DNA of 8,165 nt from Nitrospirota bacterium (GCA_020355985.1 CP070628.1:821040-829204), one strand, 5' to 3'; positions 1-6,512 are shown, counted from the stretch's first letter. The notes: generated by a model from the letters alone, not told the origin. Program-made: numbers and translations.

Positions 1-150
1 GATCACCTATGGCGACATCTCTTTCAGTAATCACTTTTTAATGATCGCCGCTTTCAGCTAGGGTTATTTGCTGACCCGCAATATTCAAAAACTCAATCGC
101 CTCAGGTTCAAAACGATCCAGAGTGGCTTCAATTCCAGGGAATCGAATGG

Positions 151-408
151 GTGGACCAACCTTTTCAGGTAGAGAGGGTTCAAACCTTGAGTCGTCATCG
201 ACTCCAGAAACAAGAGGCTGTTTACTTTGAGTACGGGTGGGCGCTGATTAAAACTGCGGTGTCGCTGATCTATACCATTCAACTTTGCGACCAACTGAAC
301 TTGGTGGCAGCCACGGATTCCCCATCCCACCACCGCTTACTTACACAAACCTGTAAACGGGATCAAATTGAACTGAAAAATATATGTGTGAAGAGGGAAG
401 GTTATTAG
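151..408 (+). CDS. Hypothetical protein, possibly a gene remnant
   Basis: I do not recognise this protein. The frame is open from position 31 to the TAG at 406-408, but the only usable start is GTG at 151, preceded by AGGGAA at 137-142 with an 8-base gap. From there it encodes 85 residues with a hydrophobic stretch in the middle (WALIKTAVSLIYTIQL) and a basic tail. The 40 codons before the GTG also look protein-like, yet they contain no start codon and are closed off by TAA at 28-30. The gene may therefore be short and intact, or the tail of a longer gene broken near the window edge. All three plus-strand frames have stops before position 62, so the first 30 to 60 bases may be the end of an upstream gene. 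The opposite-strand frame at 85-333 looks less protein-like. It converges on the next gene with a 20-base gap. Confidence 0.4.
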   Translation: MDQPFQVERVQTLSRHRLQKQEAVYFEYGWALIKTAVSLIYTIQLCDQLNLVAATDSPSHHRLLTQTCKRDQIELKNICVKREGY

Positions 409-411
409 GAA

Positions 412-427
412 AGTGGGGAAACCCATT
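412..427. terminator. Weak hairpin between convergent genes
   Basis: A short stem (TGGG/CCCA, extended by a G-U and an A-U pair) closes a GAAA loop, which is a stable GNRA-type tetraloop. It lies in the 20-base gap between two convergent reading frames and is followed on the plus strand by the T-rich run CTTATTTT. It could act as a weak intrinsic terminator, but the stem is only four to six pairs, so this is a tentative call. Confidence 0.2.
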
Positions 428-428
428 C

Positions 429-1628
429 TTATTTTAGGTCGGATTCTTCATCAGCAGCAACATGGCCACGCATGGACTTTTCAATAATCTGATTTTCAAT
501 CTCTAGGGCAATGACCTTGGCTAGTTGGTGGGCAGAGAGGGCACCCATGGGTAAATCTTTGGTGAGTTCATAATATGGATCGTCTGGGCTAGCCTTCCGA
601 TGAAGATTGATCAATATTTTTGCAGGTTGAATCATTTTTCCCTTCTCTCCGACTTTCACGGCTTTATCTTTTGGAAGTACGCGTGTCCGCGTTGCCCAAT
701 CGCGCGAGTCGATATGGGCAAACGCGACATTCCAGACTTTTCCATTTAATAAACTTCTGACCCCCTTTGGTGTGTGCTCATGAAAATACGGATCACCCAC
801 GATGCGCTGCAGCGCTTGGCGCACGCGGATGTCGTAGAGCTTTGTTGTGGAATCCACTTGAGCAGGGGATACAGGAGACACTGATCCGATTTCGTAGTAA
901 GGCTGTTGCTCTAAACTGTTATATTCATCGACTGTGATGAGATAACCTTCAAAGAGCGCTTGCAAGGTTTTCTCACGTTCGCCCCCCGTCGAGCTGTCAA
1001 TTTCTCTCCTGGTCTGAACGGGAGCCTGTTGAAGATCTCTCTTCCCGGTAATGACCTGTCGTTTTTTCGTCGTATCGGCTTTGCTGACCACCCATTGAAA
1101 TTCTCTGGCCAATACGGGCACCAGTTGATCTGGATGATTCACCATACCTTTCTCCTTGAGCGCCGATGCATTGATGAGTAATTTTACCTGACCTTGGTGC
1201 TTCGTGCGTGCAACCAGAAACGTAAACTCTTTCCCGTCCCGGTTGAACACCTTGGGCTCAATGATGACCTTTTGAAGCGCCCTCTTTGTGAGTGCTTCAT
1301 CAAATCGCTTGTATTGCTCTCGATGAGTGACCATCTCACTAAACGCATTGATCACCGTCTGAATGGTTTCATCTTTTTGCGATTGAGCTGGCGTCAAATC
1401 TTCAACCGATACTTCACTTTTCCCCCAATAGACTTGAAATGACGTACCGGGGATAGGGTGGCCAGTTGACTCTTCAGATTCAATGGTCCCAGATGACGCA
1501 TGCTCCTCCCCACCTCGATGACTGGCTAGAGCTAAGGGGCTTAGTAACAGCAGCCAGCCAATCGTAAAAAGAAGGACCGACACCCATTTGGCCCCATGAT
1601 GTTGGGATAGATTCATTTCACTCATCAT
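429..1628 (-). CDS. Exported protein with two degenerate M48-like peptidase halves
   Basis: The function is unknown. The frame can be opened with GTG at 1643, but I chose ATG at 1628 (or the adjacent ATG at 1625) because GAGGAA at 1632-1637 sits just upstream. This gives 399 residues. The N-terminus has a polar head, a hydrophobic segment (VSVLLFTIGWLLLLSPLALA) and an ALA/S signal-peptidase site, so the protein is probably periplasmic. Counting from the GTG, residues 111-190 and 270-390 look like copies of each other: ALQKVIIEP/ALQRIVGDP, KLLINAS/KILINLH, then LVPVLAREFQW/LAKVIALEIEN. This order resembles the core of M48 metallopeptidases (a LIN-type strand, then VLAHExxH). At the HExxH site the copies read REFQW (180-184) and LEIEN (380-384): the glutamate stays and both histidines are gone. 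I infer a non-catalytic, peptidase-derived fold used for binding or scaffolding. The M48 link and the duplication are by eye. Confidence 0.85.
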   Translation of the reverse strand: MMSEMNLSQHHGAKWVSVLLFTIGWLLLLSPLALASHRGGEEHASSGTIESEESTGHPIPGTSFQVYWGKSEVSVEDLTPAQSQKDETIQTVINAFSEMVTHREQYKRFDEALTKRALQKVIIEPKVFNRDGKEFTFLVARTKHQGQVKLLINASALKEKGMVNHPDQLVPVLAREFQWVVSKADTTKKRQVITGKRDLQQAPVQTRREIDSSTGGEREKTLQALFEGYLITVDEYNSLEQQPYYEIGSVSPVSPAQVDSTTKLYDIRVRQALQRIVGDPYFHEHTPKGVRSLLNGKVWNVAFAHIDSRDWATRTRVLPKDKAVKVGEKGKMIQPAKILINLHRKASPDDPYYELTKDLPMGALSAHQLAKVIALEIENQIIEKSMRGHVAADEESDLK

Positions 1629-1631
1629 CGA

Positions 1632-1637
1632 TTCCTC
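1632..1637 (-). promoter_or_regulatory. Ribosome binding site that decides the start at 1628/1625
   Basis: On the minus strand GAGGAA lies 3 bases before the ATG at 1628 and 6 bases before the tandem ATG at 1625. The upstream GTG at 1643 would place this purine box inside the coding region and has no comparable box of its own. The second ATG has the more usual spacing. Confidence 0.6.
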
Positions 1638-1664
1638 TAACACTTCACGTTATTTTTACTCTTT

Positions 1665-1697
1665 CATTCCACGCACCGCGTGGATGCCCATTCCACG
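1665..1697. repeat. CATTCCACG direct repeat with an inverted partial copy
   Basis: CATTCCACG occurs at 1665-1673 and again at 1689-1697, 24 bases apart. Between them lies CGTGGATG (1679-1686), nearly its reverse complement. CCACG (1669-1673) can therefore pair with CGTGG (1679-1683), which can instead pair with CCACG (1693-1697). The array sits between two divergent genes, upstream of the exported-protein gene, where an operator or a leader structure could lie. No regulator is identified. Confidence 0.4.
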
Positions 1698-1699
1698 AC

Positions 1700-1728
1700 T
1701 TGCTATTGTAGTATTGTACACATTTTAT
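1700..1728 (+). promoter_or_regulatory. Candidate promoter for the DUF2784 gene
   Basis: TTGCTA (1700-1705) and TTTTAT (1723-1728) are separated by 17 bases and each matches four of six consensus positions of a sigma-70 promoter. TATATT at 1726-1731 is a better -10 match but lacks a well-spaced -35. The same stretch holds the tandem octamers TATTGTAG and TATTGTAC (1704-1719). Read on the minus strand, these give two TACAAT hexamers that could serve as -10 elements for the divergent gene. The whole stretch is AT-rich, so the exact elements are uncertain. Confidence 0.3.
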
Positions 1729-1781
1729 ATTCCCTTGTGTGATATGCCTCTAACCTACTCACCCGGCAGGAATTCCTTTCC

Positions 1782-2150
1782 ATGATCTGGCGAGCCCTTG
1801 CGGATCTTGTCCTTCTCATTCACTTGGCCTTTATAGTCTTCGTCATTGTGGGTGGATTTTTTGCCAGCCGATGGCGCTGGCTTCCATGGATACATCTGCC
1901 TGCTGTCGCATGGGCGGTAGTCCTGGAATTTTCAGGCTGGATCTGCCCCTTGACGCCTCTGGAAAATTCTCTGCGCCAGGCAAGCGGGGAAGCGGGATAT
2001 GCTGGTGGATTTCTTGAACACTATCTTGTGCAGGTCGTATACCCGGAAGCGCTCACTCCGGAGATCCAAATATACATAGGACTGGGTGTTCTCCTGATCA
2101 ACGGCATGGCCTATAGCATTTGGTGGAAAGACCGGACCAGAAGCCATTAG
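1782..2150 (+). CDS. DUF2784 family small membrane protein
   Basis: This 122-residue protein matches the DUF2784 family along its whole length, but the molecular role of the family is not known. Diagnostic stretches are LLIHLAFIVF (11-20) with His14, WIHLPAVAWAV (36-46) with His38, CPLTPLEN (55-62), GYAGGFLEHYL (72-82) and the VYP at 86-88. I see three likely membrane helices, at about 5-27, 33-53 and 97-115, with a conserved loop between the second and third that carries the cysteine, glutamate and histidine. The start is supported by CAGGAA at 1767-1772, nine bases before the ATG. The length is normal for the family and the gene looks intact. It is divergent from the exported-protein gene and convergent with the SemiSWEET gene. 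A 113-base AT-rich gap with no convincing terminator follows it. Confidence 0.9.
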   Translation: MIWRALADLVLLIHLAFIVFVIVGGFFASRWRWLPWIHLPAVAWAVVLEFSGWICPLTPLENSLRQASGEAGYAGGFLEHYLVQVVYPEALTPEIQIYIGLGVLLINGMAYSIWWKDRTRSH

Positions 2151-2263
2151 GGTTTTTGAAATTCCTTTTTACATTACCCTTATGATAAGCAAAAAAACTC
2201 TCTCGAACTCGTGTTTCCTCCAAATACATAACCCACATCACGATCAATCCAAAATTATGATAA

Positions 2264-2518
2264 TTATCCATAACGAATTTTGAGCAAGAGTATCCATCCA
2301 GCCAAGAACAAGGTCACGCCATTCGCCAGGGCCAAGGGCCAATCTCGATTCAGCAGAGCATATGAGCACCACAACACCACACCGGTGGTTAACACAGAAT
2401 ACATCATCAATGAGATATCCTTAGTATGCTTCGTTTTGACAATTTTAACCGCCTGCGGAAGAAATGCCGAAGTGGTACAGACTCCTGCCACATATCCCAT
2501 TATCGTGATAAAATCCAT
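2264..2518 (-). CDS. SemiSWEET sugar-type transporter (PQ-loop / MtN3 family)
   Basis: At 84 residues this is a complete SemiSWEET, a half-transporter of three helices that works as a dimer in the inner membrane. Family members move sugars passively by alternating access. The helices fall at about 4-24, 36-56 and 60-80. The PQ motif is Pro21-Gln22 in the first helix. Trp50 and Asn66 match the conserved pocket Trp and Asn of characterised SemiSWEETs, and the stretch TKHTKDIS (29-36) is typical of the loop after helix 1. From memory the sequence is close to the Leptospira protein whose structure is known. The start is fixed by GAGGAA at 2525-2530, six bases before the ATG. The gene lies 72 bases downstream of the SulP gene on the same strand, with no clear terminator between, so co-transcription is likely. 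The substrate cannot be read from the sequence. Confidence 0.9.
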   Translation of the reverse strand: MDFITIMGYVAGVCTTSAFLPQAVKIVKTKHTKDISLMMYSVLTTGVVLWCSYALLNRDWPLALANGVTLFLAGWILLLKIRYG

Positions 2519-2590
2519 TTCATCTTCCTCTCAACACTAGAATATTCAGCCTTCCAATTTATCGGTTTTTCTCAAGAAATAAGAAAGTGG

Positions 2591-4258
2591 TTATTGCCCT
2601 TGACTGGAAGAAATATCATCAAGGTGTGTAGACCCGGCAGTTTGGGCGGCATGTTTTAAGGCATCCAATCGTTCAGCATAGCGATGGCCCGGTCGAATAT
2701 GGGCTAAGACTCCAAACCCATCTAAGGCCTCGGTCACATGTGGTTGCATCCCCACAAAAAACAAATGCTGATTATGGGCCCGAACAATACGGAGCATATC
2801 ATCAATTGCCAGGGCGGCAGTTCCATCGATGACTGGTACATCCGATAAGTCCAACACACAACTGATGAACTTTTGCAAGCCCGGTACCGTCTCTAGTCTT
2901 CGCACCATATTTTTAGCGGAGCCAAAACTCATCGGGCCATCCACATGAATCAGCACAATCTTTCCTTTATTGCGTTCCATCACTGCCGCTTCTTGCGGCG
3001 TCAAAGGCGATTCTTCATGCACGTCGGTAATGACGTTCATCTTTGCTAACTGCAAATCGGCCATCTCCTTCACAAAAAGTAAACTCGCCAGCACAACACC
3101 TGCTGCGACAGCCGCAATGAGATCTACCGCCACAGTGATCAAAAAAACGACGACCATAATTCCCACATCAGCCCGTGGAGCTTCCAAAGTATGCCGCAAG
3201 AACCGCCAATCAATGATATCGACGCCTACCTTCAATAAGATGCCCGCGAGCACGGCGAGAGGAATCTTTTCCGCCAACGGTCCCAACCACAGCAGGGTGG
3301 CTAGGAGCACCAGACCCATAAACGCACCTGAAATGGGAGTGCGCCCACCGGATCGAATATTGGCTACCGACCGCATCGTCGCACCAGCCCCTGGCAACCC
3401 TCCAAAAAACCCAGCAACCATATTCCCGATCCCCTGGCCCACAAGCTCTCGATCGGAGTTGTGTTGAGTGCGAGTCATGTTGTCGCACACCAAAGACGTG
3501 AGCAAACTGTCAATCGCCCCAAGGAGGGCGAGCACACCAGCACCTTCAAGCACGAGGGGTATGTATTCGATTTCCAAGGTTAGGAAATGAAATTCTGGAA
3601 AACCCGAGGGGACCGCCCCGATCACCGGCGCATCAGGGAAAAACCAGAGCGCTACCGGCGTACAGAGTAAAAGGGCTAACAAGGGTGGTGGAACGATTCG
3701 TCCAACAGAAGTAGGGGTAAAATAGGTGATGAGTAAGGCCATGCCTGCCAAGATAACCGCATGAAGGACCGGGGCTGTCACAAAATCCATGACAGCCATT
3801 ACATTAGGAATGACGCCACCTGGCTTCGCTGCATGGCCCAACAAGGGACCGATTTGTAAAATAATAATGATGGCGCCAATACCACTCATAAAACCCGAAA
3901 TGACGGGATAGGGCATGAGACTGATATACCGTCCAATGCCCAAAGCCCCCAAAAGAATCAACGTGACACCACCAAGAACCACCGTCGTGTACACCAACGG
4001 TGGATTATGAGCCATTTCCATCATCAGGCCAGCAAAAACTACTGTCATAGGACCCGTAGGACCAGAGGCTTGTGCCGGCGTCCCGCCAAATAAGGCCGCA
4101 AAAAACCCTACAAAGATAGCGCCATAGAGACCTGCTTCCGCACCAGCCCCCGACGCCACACCAAATGCGAGAGCTAAGGGCACGGCAATGACCGCAGCGA
4201 CCATGCCACCAAAGATATCCCCTTTGATGTTGTTAAAGTGAAGTCCGTGGATAAGCAT
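2591..4258 (-). CDS. SulP family anion transporter, BicA-like (probable Na+/bicarbonate symporter)
   Basis: The 555-residue protein has the full SulP layout: a hydrophobic transport domain (about 10-400) and a cytoplasmic STAS domain (about 430-540). It is strikingly similar to cyanobacterial BicA, the sodium-dependent bicarbonate importer. Shared stretches include NIKGDIFGG (10-18), LALAFGVASGAG (28-39), PTGPMTVV (67-74), MPYPVISGFMSGIG (115-128) and KVGVDIIDW (343-351). Residues corresponding to the sodium site of BicA, as I recall it (Asp258, Thr262 and the Gly300-Ala301-Thr302 turn), are present as Asp250, Thr254 and Gly292-Ala293-Thr294, with a constant offset of eight. Bicarbonate uptake is therefore the best guess, though SulP proteins also carry sulfate and other anions, and sequence alone does not settle it. 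The start at 4258 has only a weak purine box (AGAGAAA) upstream. The SemiSWEET gene follows. Confidence 0.88.
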   Translation of the reverse strand: MLIHGLHFNNIKGDIFGGMVAAVIAVPLALAFGVASGAGAEAGLYGAIFVGFFAALFGGTPAQASGPTGPMTVVFAGLMMEMAHNPPLVYTTVVLGGVTLILLGALGIGRYISLMPYPVISGFMSGIGAIIIILQIGPLLGHAAKPGGVIPNVMAVMDFVTAPVLHAVILAGMALLITYFTPTSVGRIVPPPLLALLLCTPVALWFFPDAPVIGAVPSGFPEFHFLTLEIEYIPLVLEGAGVLALLGAIDSLLTSLVCDNMTRTQHNSDRELVGQGIGNMVAGFFGGLPGAGATMRSVANIRSGGRTPISGAFMGLVLLATLLWLGPLAEKIPLAVLAGILLKVGVDIIDWRFLRHTLEAPRADVGIMVVVFLITVAVDLIAAVAAGVVLASLLFVKEMADLQLAKMNVITDVHEESPLTPQEAAVMERNKGKIVLIHVDGPMSFGSAKNMVRRLETVPGLQKFISCVLDLSDVPVIDGTAALAIDDMLRIVRAHNQHLFFVGMQPHVTEALDGFGVLAHIRPGHRYAERLDALKHAAQTAGSTHLDDISSSQGQ

Positions 4259-4360
4259 ATATGGGTTTCTCTAGGCTAAAAGTCCCAAAGAGCAATCAGT
4301 GATCACATAGGGAACGGAGAGATAACAGTACGAAAGAAACGACAGTTTTTAATAAGACGA

Positions 4361-4395
4361 TTGACAAGACAATGCATGTGAATTAAGGATTTAAT
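4361..4395 (+). promoter_or_regulatory. Candidate promoter region of the cupin gene
   Basis: The 224-base gap between the divergent SulP and cupin genes contains a perfect TTGACA (4361-4366). The best -10-like hexamer, TTTAAT at 4390-4395 (five of six matches), is 23 bases further on, too far for a standard sigma-70 pair. At 17 bases only TAAGGA is found. One of the two elements is probably real, but the promoter is not resolved. I found no convincing promoter for the SulP gene on the other strand in this gap. Confidence 0.25.
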
Positions 4396-4482
4396 CCATC
4401 AGATTCAACCATCTGGTTTTCAGAAAATCATTGAAAGATGTAATCGTTCACGGTCCACTGTCACCTGAGAGGAAATTGTACG

Positions 4483-4851
4483 ATGCCAACTCTTACCACA
4501 CAACCCAGCATCATTGCGCCTGTCGGAATCAAGCCTAAGTTAATTGAGGAATATGCCGGCCGCGTCGCCACTAAAAATGAAACGGTCAGTATTGCCAGAA
4601 TTGTCTGTCCTCCCGGATGGGCGGAAAATGGGCAACAACCCGAGTTTGCGGAAACCAAAGTCGTCCTGAAAGGCATGATTCAGGTTGAACACAAACAGGG
4701 TGTCCTAGAAGTCCAGGCTGGTCAAGCCGTGACAAGTCATCCGGGAGAATGGGTACGATACAGTACGCCTGGAGACCAAGGGGCTGAATATCTTGCCGTC
4801 TGTGTCCCGGCGTTTTCACCACAGACTGTTCATCGTGACCCAGATGTTTAG
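4483..4851 (+). CDS. Cupin domain protein lacking the metal-binding histidines
   Basis: This 122-residue protein is a single small cupin barrel; its activity is unknown. The conserved segment runs from about 40 to 112: PPGW, then EFAETKVVLKGMIQVEH, then VQAGQAVTSHPGEWVRYST and AVCVPAFSP. The spacing of the first cupin motif is kept, with Glu57 followed six residues later by Gly64. The two histidine positions of the HxH element are Gln51 and Pro53. In the second motif the usual histidine is replaced by Val91 or Arg92. It therefore probably does not bind metal in the usual way and may bind a small molecule or have a structural role. A strong GAGAGGAAA (4467-4475) precedes the ATG by seven bases. 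The 104-residue gene follows 54 bases later on the same strand and may be co-transcribed. Confidence 0.85.
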   Translation: MPTLTTQPSIIAPVGIKPKLIEEYAGRVATKNETVSIARIVCPPGWAENGQQPEFAETKVVLKGMIQVEHKQGVLEVQAGQAVTSHPGEWVRYSTPGDQGAEYLAVCVPAFSPQTVHRDPDV

Positions 4852-4905
4852 GTATTTCATTGGATCGCTTAATAAGAATACACCCATGAAAAGGAACGGC
4901 CAGTT

Positions 4906-5220
4906 ATGACCTTACGCGCTCATGTCGAAGCTATCTATGAAAGTATTGCTTTACACTTGGGAACGCATAACGCCAAAGAAATACAAGCAGGATTAGAACG
5001 AGAATTGCGCCATGTCACTCCTCAATGGAGTGACGACACCCCGAACTGCCCCGGTTGGTATTGGTACAAACCACCCGGAATCGGCGAACCACAACTCTTA
5101 TTGGTAAGCCATGGCAGGATTGATACGAAACTCATGGCTGATCTTGGCCCACCCAACAATTTAGTGGATGTTCAGCGAATCAAAGGCCAGTGGGCTGGGC
5201 CTTTGCTCCCACCTGGTTAA
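4906..5220 (+). CDS. Hypothetical protein, 104 residues
   Basis: I cannot assign a family. The N-terminal third (about 1-36) looks helical and amphipathic (HVEAIYESIALHLG, then KEIQAGLERELRHV). The rest is rich in Trp, Pro and Gly, with CPGWYWYKPPG at 48-58, LLLVSHG at 64-70 and a closing IKGQWAGPLLPPG at 92-104. The pattern of GWYWY, a hydrophobic strand and GQWAGPL suggests a small beta domain in the second half. It has no signal peptide or membrane helix and is probably cytoplasmic. AAGGAA at 4891-4896, nine bases before the ATG, supports the start. A seven-codon frame opening at 4886 overlaps the start as ATGA but is probably chance. The gene follows the cupin by 54 bases and converges on the alcohol dehydrogenase gene with a 35-base gap. 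Confidence 0.7.
   Translation: MTLRAHVEAIYESIALHLGTHNAKEIQAGLERELRHVTPQWSDDTPNCPGWYWYKPPGIGEPQLLLVSHGRIDTKLMADLGPPNNLVDVQRIKGQWAGPLLPPG
5181..5205. repeat. Perfect 8-bp inverted repeat at the end of the 104-residue gene
   Basis: CAAAGGCC (5181-5188) and GGCCTTTG (5198-5205) are exact reverse complements around a nine-base loop, inside the last codons of the hypothetical gene. The stem is stable, but no T-run follows, so it is not a standard intrinsic terminator. It might slow polymerase or protect the 3' end between the convergent genes, or be a by-product of the coding sequence. Confidence 0.3.
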
Positions 5221-5255
5221 CGGCGTCTCCCATACACTGTCATACCACTGCAACC

Positions 5256-6302
5256 TTAATGACCGAGGGAGGCCATATCGATTGCGAATCGGAACCGGAC
5301 ATCCCCTCGGATCACCCGTTCATAGGCTTCGTTAATTTGAGAGATAGGAATGACCTCCACATCTGAGGTCAAACCATGCTCACCACAGAAATCAAGCATT
5401 TCTTGAGTTTCTCGTATACCGCCAATCAAAGACCCAACCAATCGTCGTCGCCGAAGAATTAAGGAAAATGCATTAACAGGAATGGACTCAGGCGACGCTC
5501 CAACCATGATATACGTTCCATCAGTTTTTAAAAGTTCGAGATGTGTATTCAAATCATGGGGAGCAGATATCGTATCAATCACAAAATCAAATGTCCGCGC
5601 TAATCGAGGAAACGTTCCCTCTTGTGAAGTCGCGGCATAATCAATCGCTCCTAGACGCTTCGCATCTTCCCGCTTCGCATCAGAACGACTGAAGACTGTG
5701 ATTTCTGCACCTAAGGCTCGCCCAATTTTTACGGCCATATGGCCCAAACCCCCGAGCCCCACCACAGCCAGCGTATGCCCCTTACCCACACCCCATTGTC
5801 GCAACGGCGAGTACGTGGTGATTCCTGCACACAACAGCGGAGCCACTCCTTCAAGCGCAAGCCCGTTCGGGATGGTTAAGGCATATTGTTCATCAACAAC
5901 GATTTGATTCGAATAACCTCCATAGGTTGGCTGCCCATTTTTATCCACCCCGTTATACGTAAAAATCATCCCTGTTTCACAATATTGCTCAAGGCCTTTC
6001 GTACAGGAGGTACAGGCACGGCACGAGTCCACAAAACAGCCTATGCCAACTGGATCCTCGACCTTAAATTTCTTGACCTCCACGCCCACCTGCCTGACCG
6101 TGCCGACAATCTCATGGCCCGGCACCATGGGGAAAATAGATCCGCCCCACTCATCTCGAGCTTGATGAATATCCGAATGGCAAACACCGCAATATCGAAT
6201 CTGAACAAGGATATCATTCGGCCCCACCTCTCGCCGTTCGAAGGTAAAGGGTTCAAGCGCCGCACCCGCTTCTTGAGCGGCAAAGCCTTTGGTTGGCAAC
6301 AT
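5256..6302 (-). CDS. Zinc-dependent alcohol dehydrogenase (YahK/CAD-like, probably NADPH-linked)
   Basis: This 348-residue medium-chain dehydrogenase interconverts alcohols and aldehydes in the cytoplasm. The catalytic zinc ligands are visible as Cys41 (in GVCHSD), His63-Glu64 (in PGHE) and Cys158 (in LLCAG). The structural zinc is held by Cys94, Cys97, Cys100 and Cys108. The Rossmann glycine motif GLGGLG is at 182-187. The following strand ends in FSRSDAK (204-210), where the serine and basic residues, in place of an acidic residue, suggest NADP(H). The motifs and length fit the YahK / cinnamyl-alcohol dehydrogenase branch, whose members reduce a broad range of aldehydes. The exact substrate is unknown. 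The start is secure because TAAGGAGG lies nine bases upstream. It is divergent from the aldo/keto reductase gene, which hints at a shared role in aldehyde metabolism. Confidence 0.93.
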   Translation of the reverse strand: MLPTKGFAAQEAGAALEPFTFERREVGPNDILVQIRYCGVCHSDIHQARDEWGGSIFPMVPGHEIVGTVRQVGVEVKKFKVEDPVGIGCFVDSCRACTSCTKGLEQYCETGMIFTYNGVDKNGQPTYGGYSNQIVVDEQYALTIPNGLALEGVAPLLCAGITTYSPLRQWGVGKGHTLAVVGLGGLGHMAVKIGRALGAEITVFSRSDAKREDAKRLGAIDYAATSQEGTFPRLARTFDFVIDTISAPHDLNTHLELLKTDGTYIMVGASPESIPVNAFSLILRRRRLVGSLIGGIRETQEMLDFCGEHGLTSDVEVIPISQINEAYERVIRGDVRFRFAIDMASLGH

Positions 6303-6311
6303 TCTGATTCT

Positions 6312-6319
6312 CCTCCTTA
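6312..6319 (-). promoter_or_regulatory. Consensus Shine-Dalgarno of the alcohol dehydrogenase gene
   Basis: On the minus strand this is TAAGGAGG, a perfect eight-base match to the anti-Shine-Dalgarno sequence, with nine bases to the ATG at 6302. It is the strongest ribosome binding site in the window and suggests efficient translation of the dehydrogenase. Confidence 0.8.
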
Positions 6320-6370
6320 CCTAACGATGAATAGACGCAGTGTCTTCAATCACAATCGTAGGAATCATCA

Positions 6371-6428
6371 TGACATATCGCTATCGGTCCCGTCGATGCG
6401 GAGTCACAACCGTTCCAGCTGACATATC
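6371..6428. repeat. TGACATATC direct repeat in the divergent oxidoreductase intergenic region
   Basis: The nine-base sequence TGACATATC occurs at 6371-6379 and 6420-6428, 49 bases apart, in the 210-base gap between the divergent dehydrogenase and reductase genes. It could mark two sites for a shared regulator, but the repeat is short and could be chance. I could not place a convincing promoter for either gene in this gap. Confidence 0.25.
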
Positions 6429-6471
6429 TGATTCGCAAAATCTTGAAGTCTCCCATAGGTTAATGCTTCAA

Positions 6472-6505
6472 TTCCCTTCTGTTGGATTTTCTTCATTGAA
6501 GGGAA
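6472..6505 (+). promoter_or_regulatory. Inverted repeat that would bury the aldo/keto reductase ribosome binding site
   Basis: TTCCCTTC (6472-6479) and GAAGGGAA (6498-6505) are perfect reverse complements separated by an 18-base loop. The right arm contains AAGGGAA (6499-6505), the only good Shine-Dalgarno for the ATG at 6513. In the mRNA the stem would therefore hide the ribosome binding site. Alternatively the palindrome may be a DNA operator. Either reading is inference; the repeat itself is plain in the sequence. Confidence 0.45.
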
Positions 6506-6512
6506 CAAGCTC

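Noticed and set aside
1..408. An insertion sequence or transposase remnant
   Set aside because: There are no terminal inverted repeats, no target duplication in view and no recognisable transposase motif.
2180..2263. Two copies of TTATGATAA in the gap after the DUF2784 gene
   Set aside because: The gap is AT-rich and the copies are short; there is no stem with a T-run and no sign of a mobile element.
2970..3467. A 165-codon open frame on the plus strand inside the SulP gene
   Set aside because: It is an antisense shadow of a clearly recognised transporter; its translation is low-complexity and Ser/Thr/Ala/Arg-rich.
4886..4909. A seven-codon frame overlapping the next start as ATGA, like a leader peptide
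   Set aside because: It has no ribosome binding site of its own and carries the purine box of the next gene inside it, so it is most likely chance.
5886..6422. A 178-codon plus-strand frame across the alcohol dehydrogenase gene
   Set aside because: It overlaps the conserved zinc-binding half of the dehydrogenase on the other strand and shows no recognisable domain.
6404..6496. A 30-codon minus-strand frame (ATG at 6496) in the divergent intergenic region
   Set aside because: It has no clear ribosome binding site and overlaps the inverted repeat of the reductase leader; its length is within chance.
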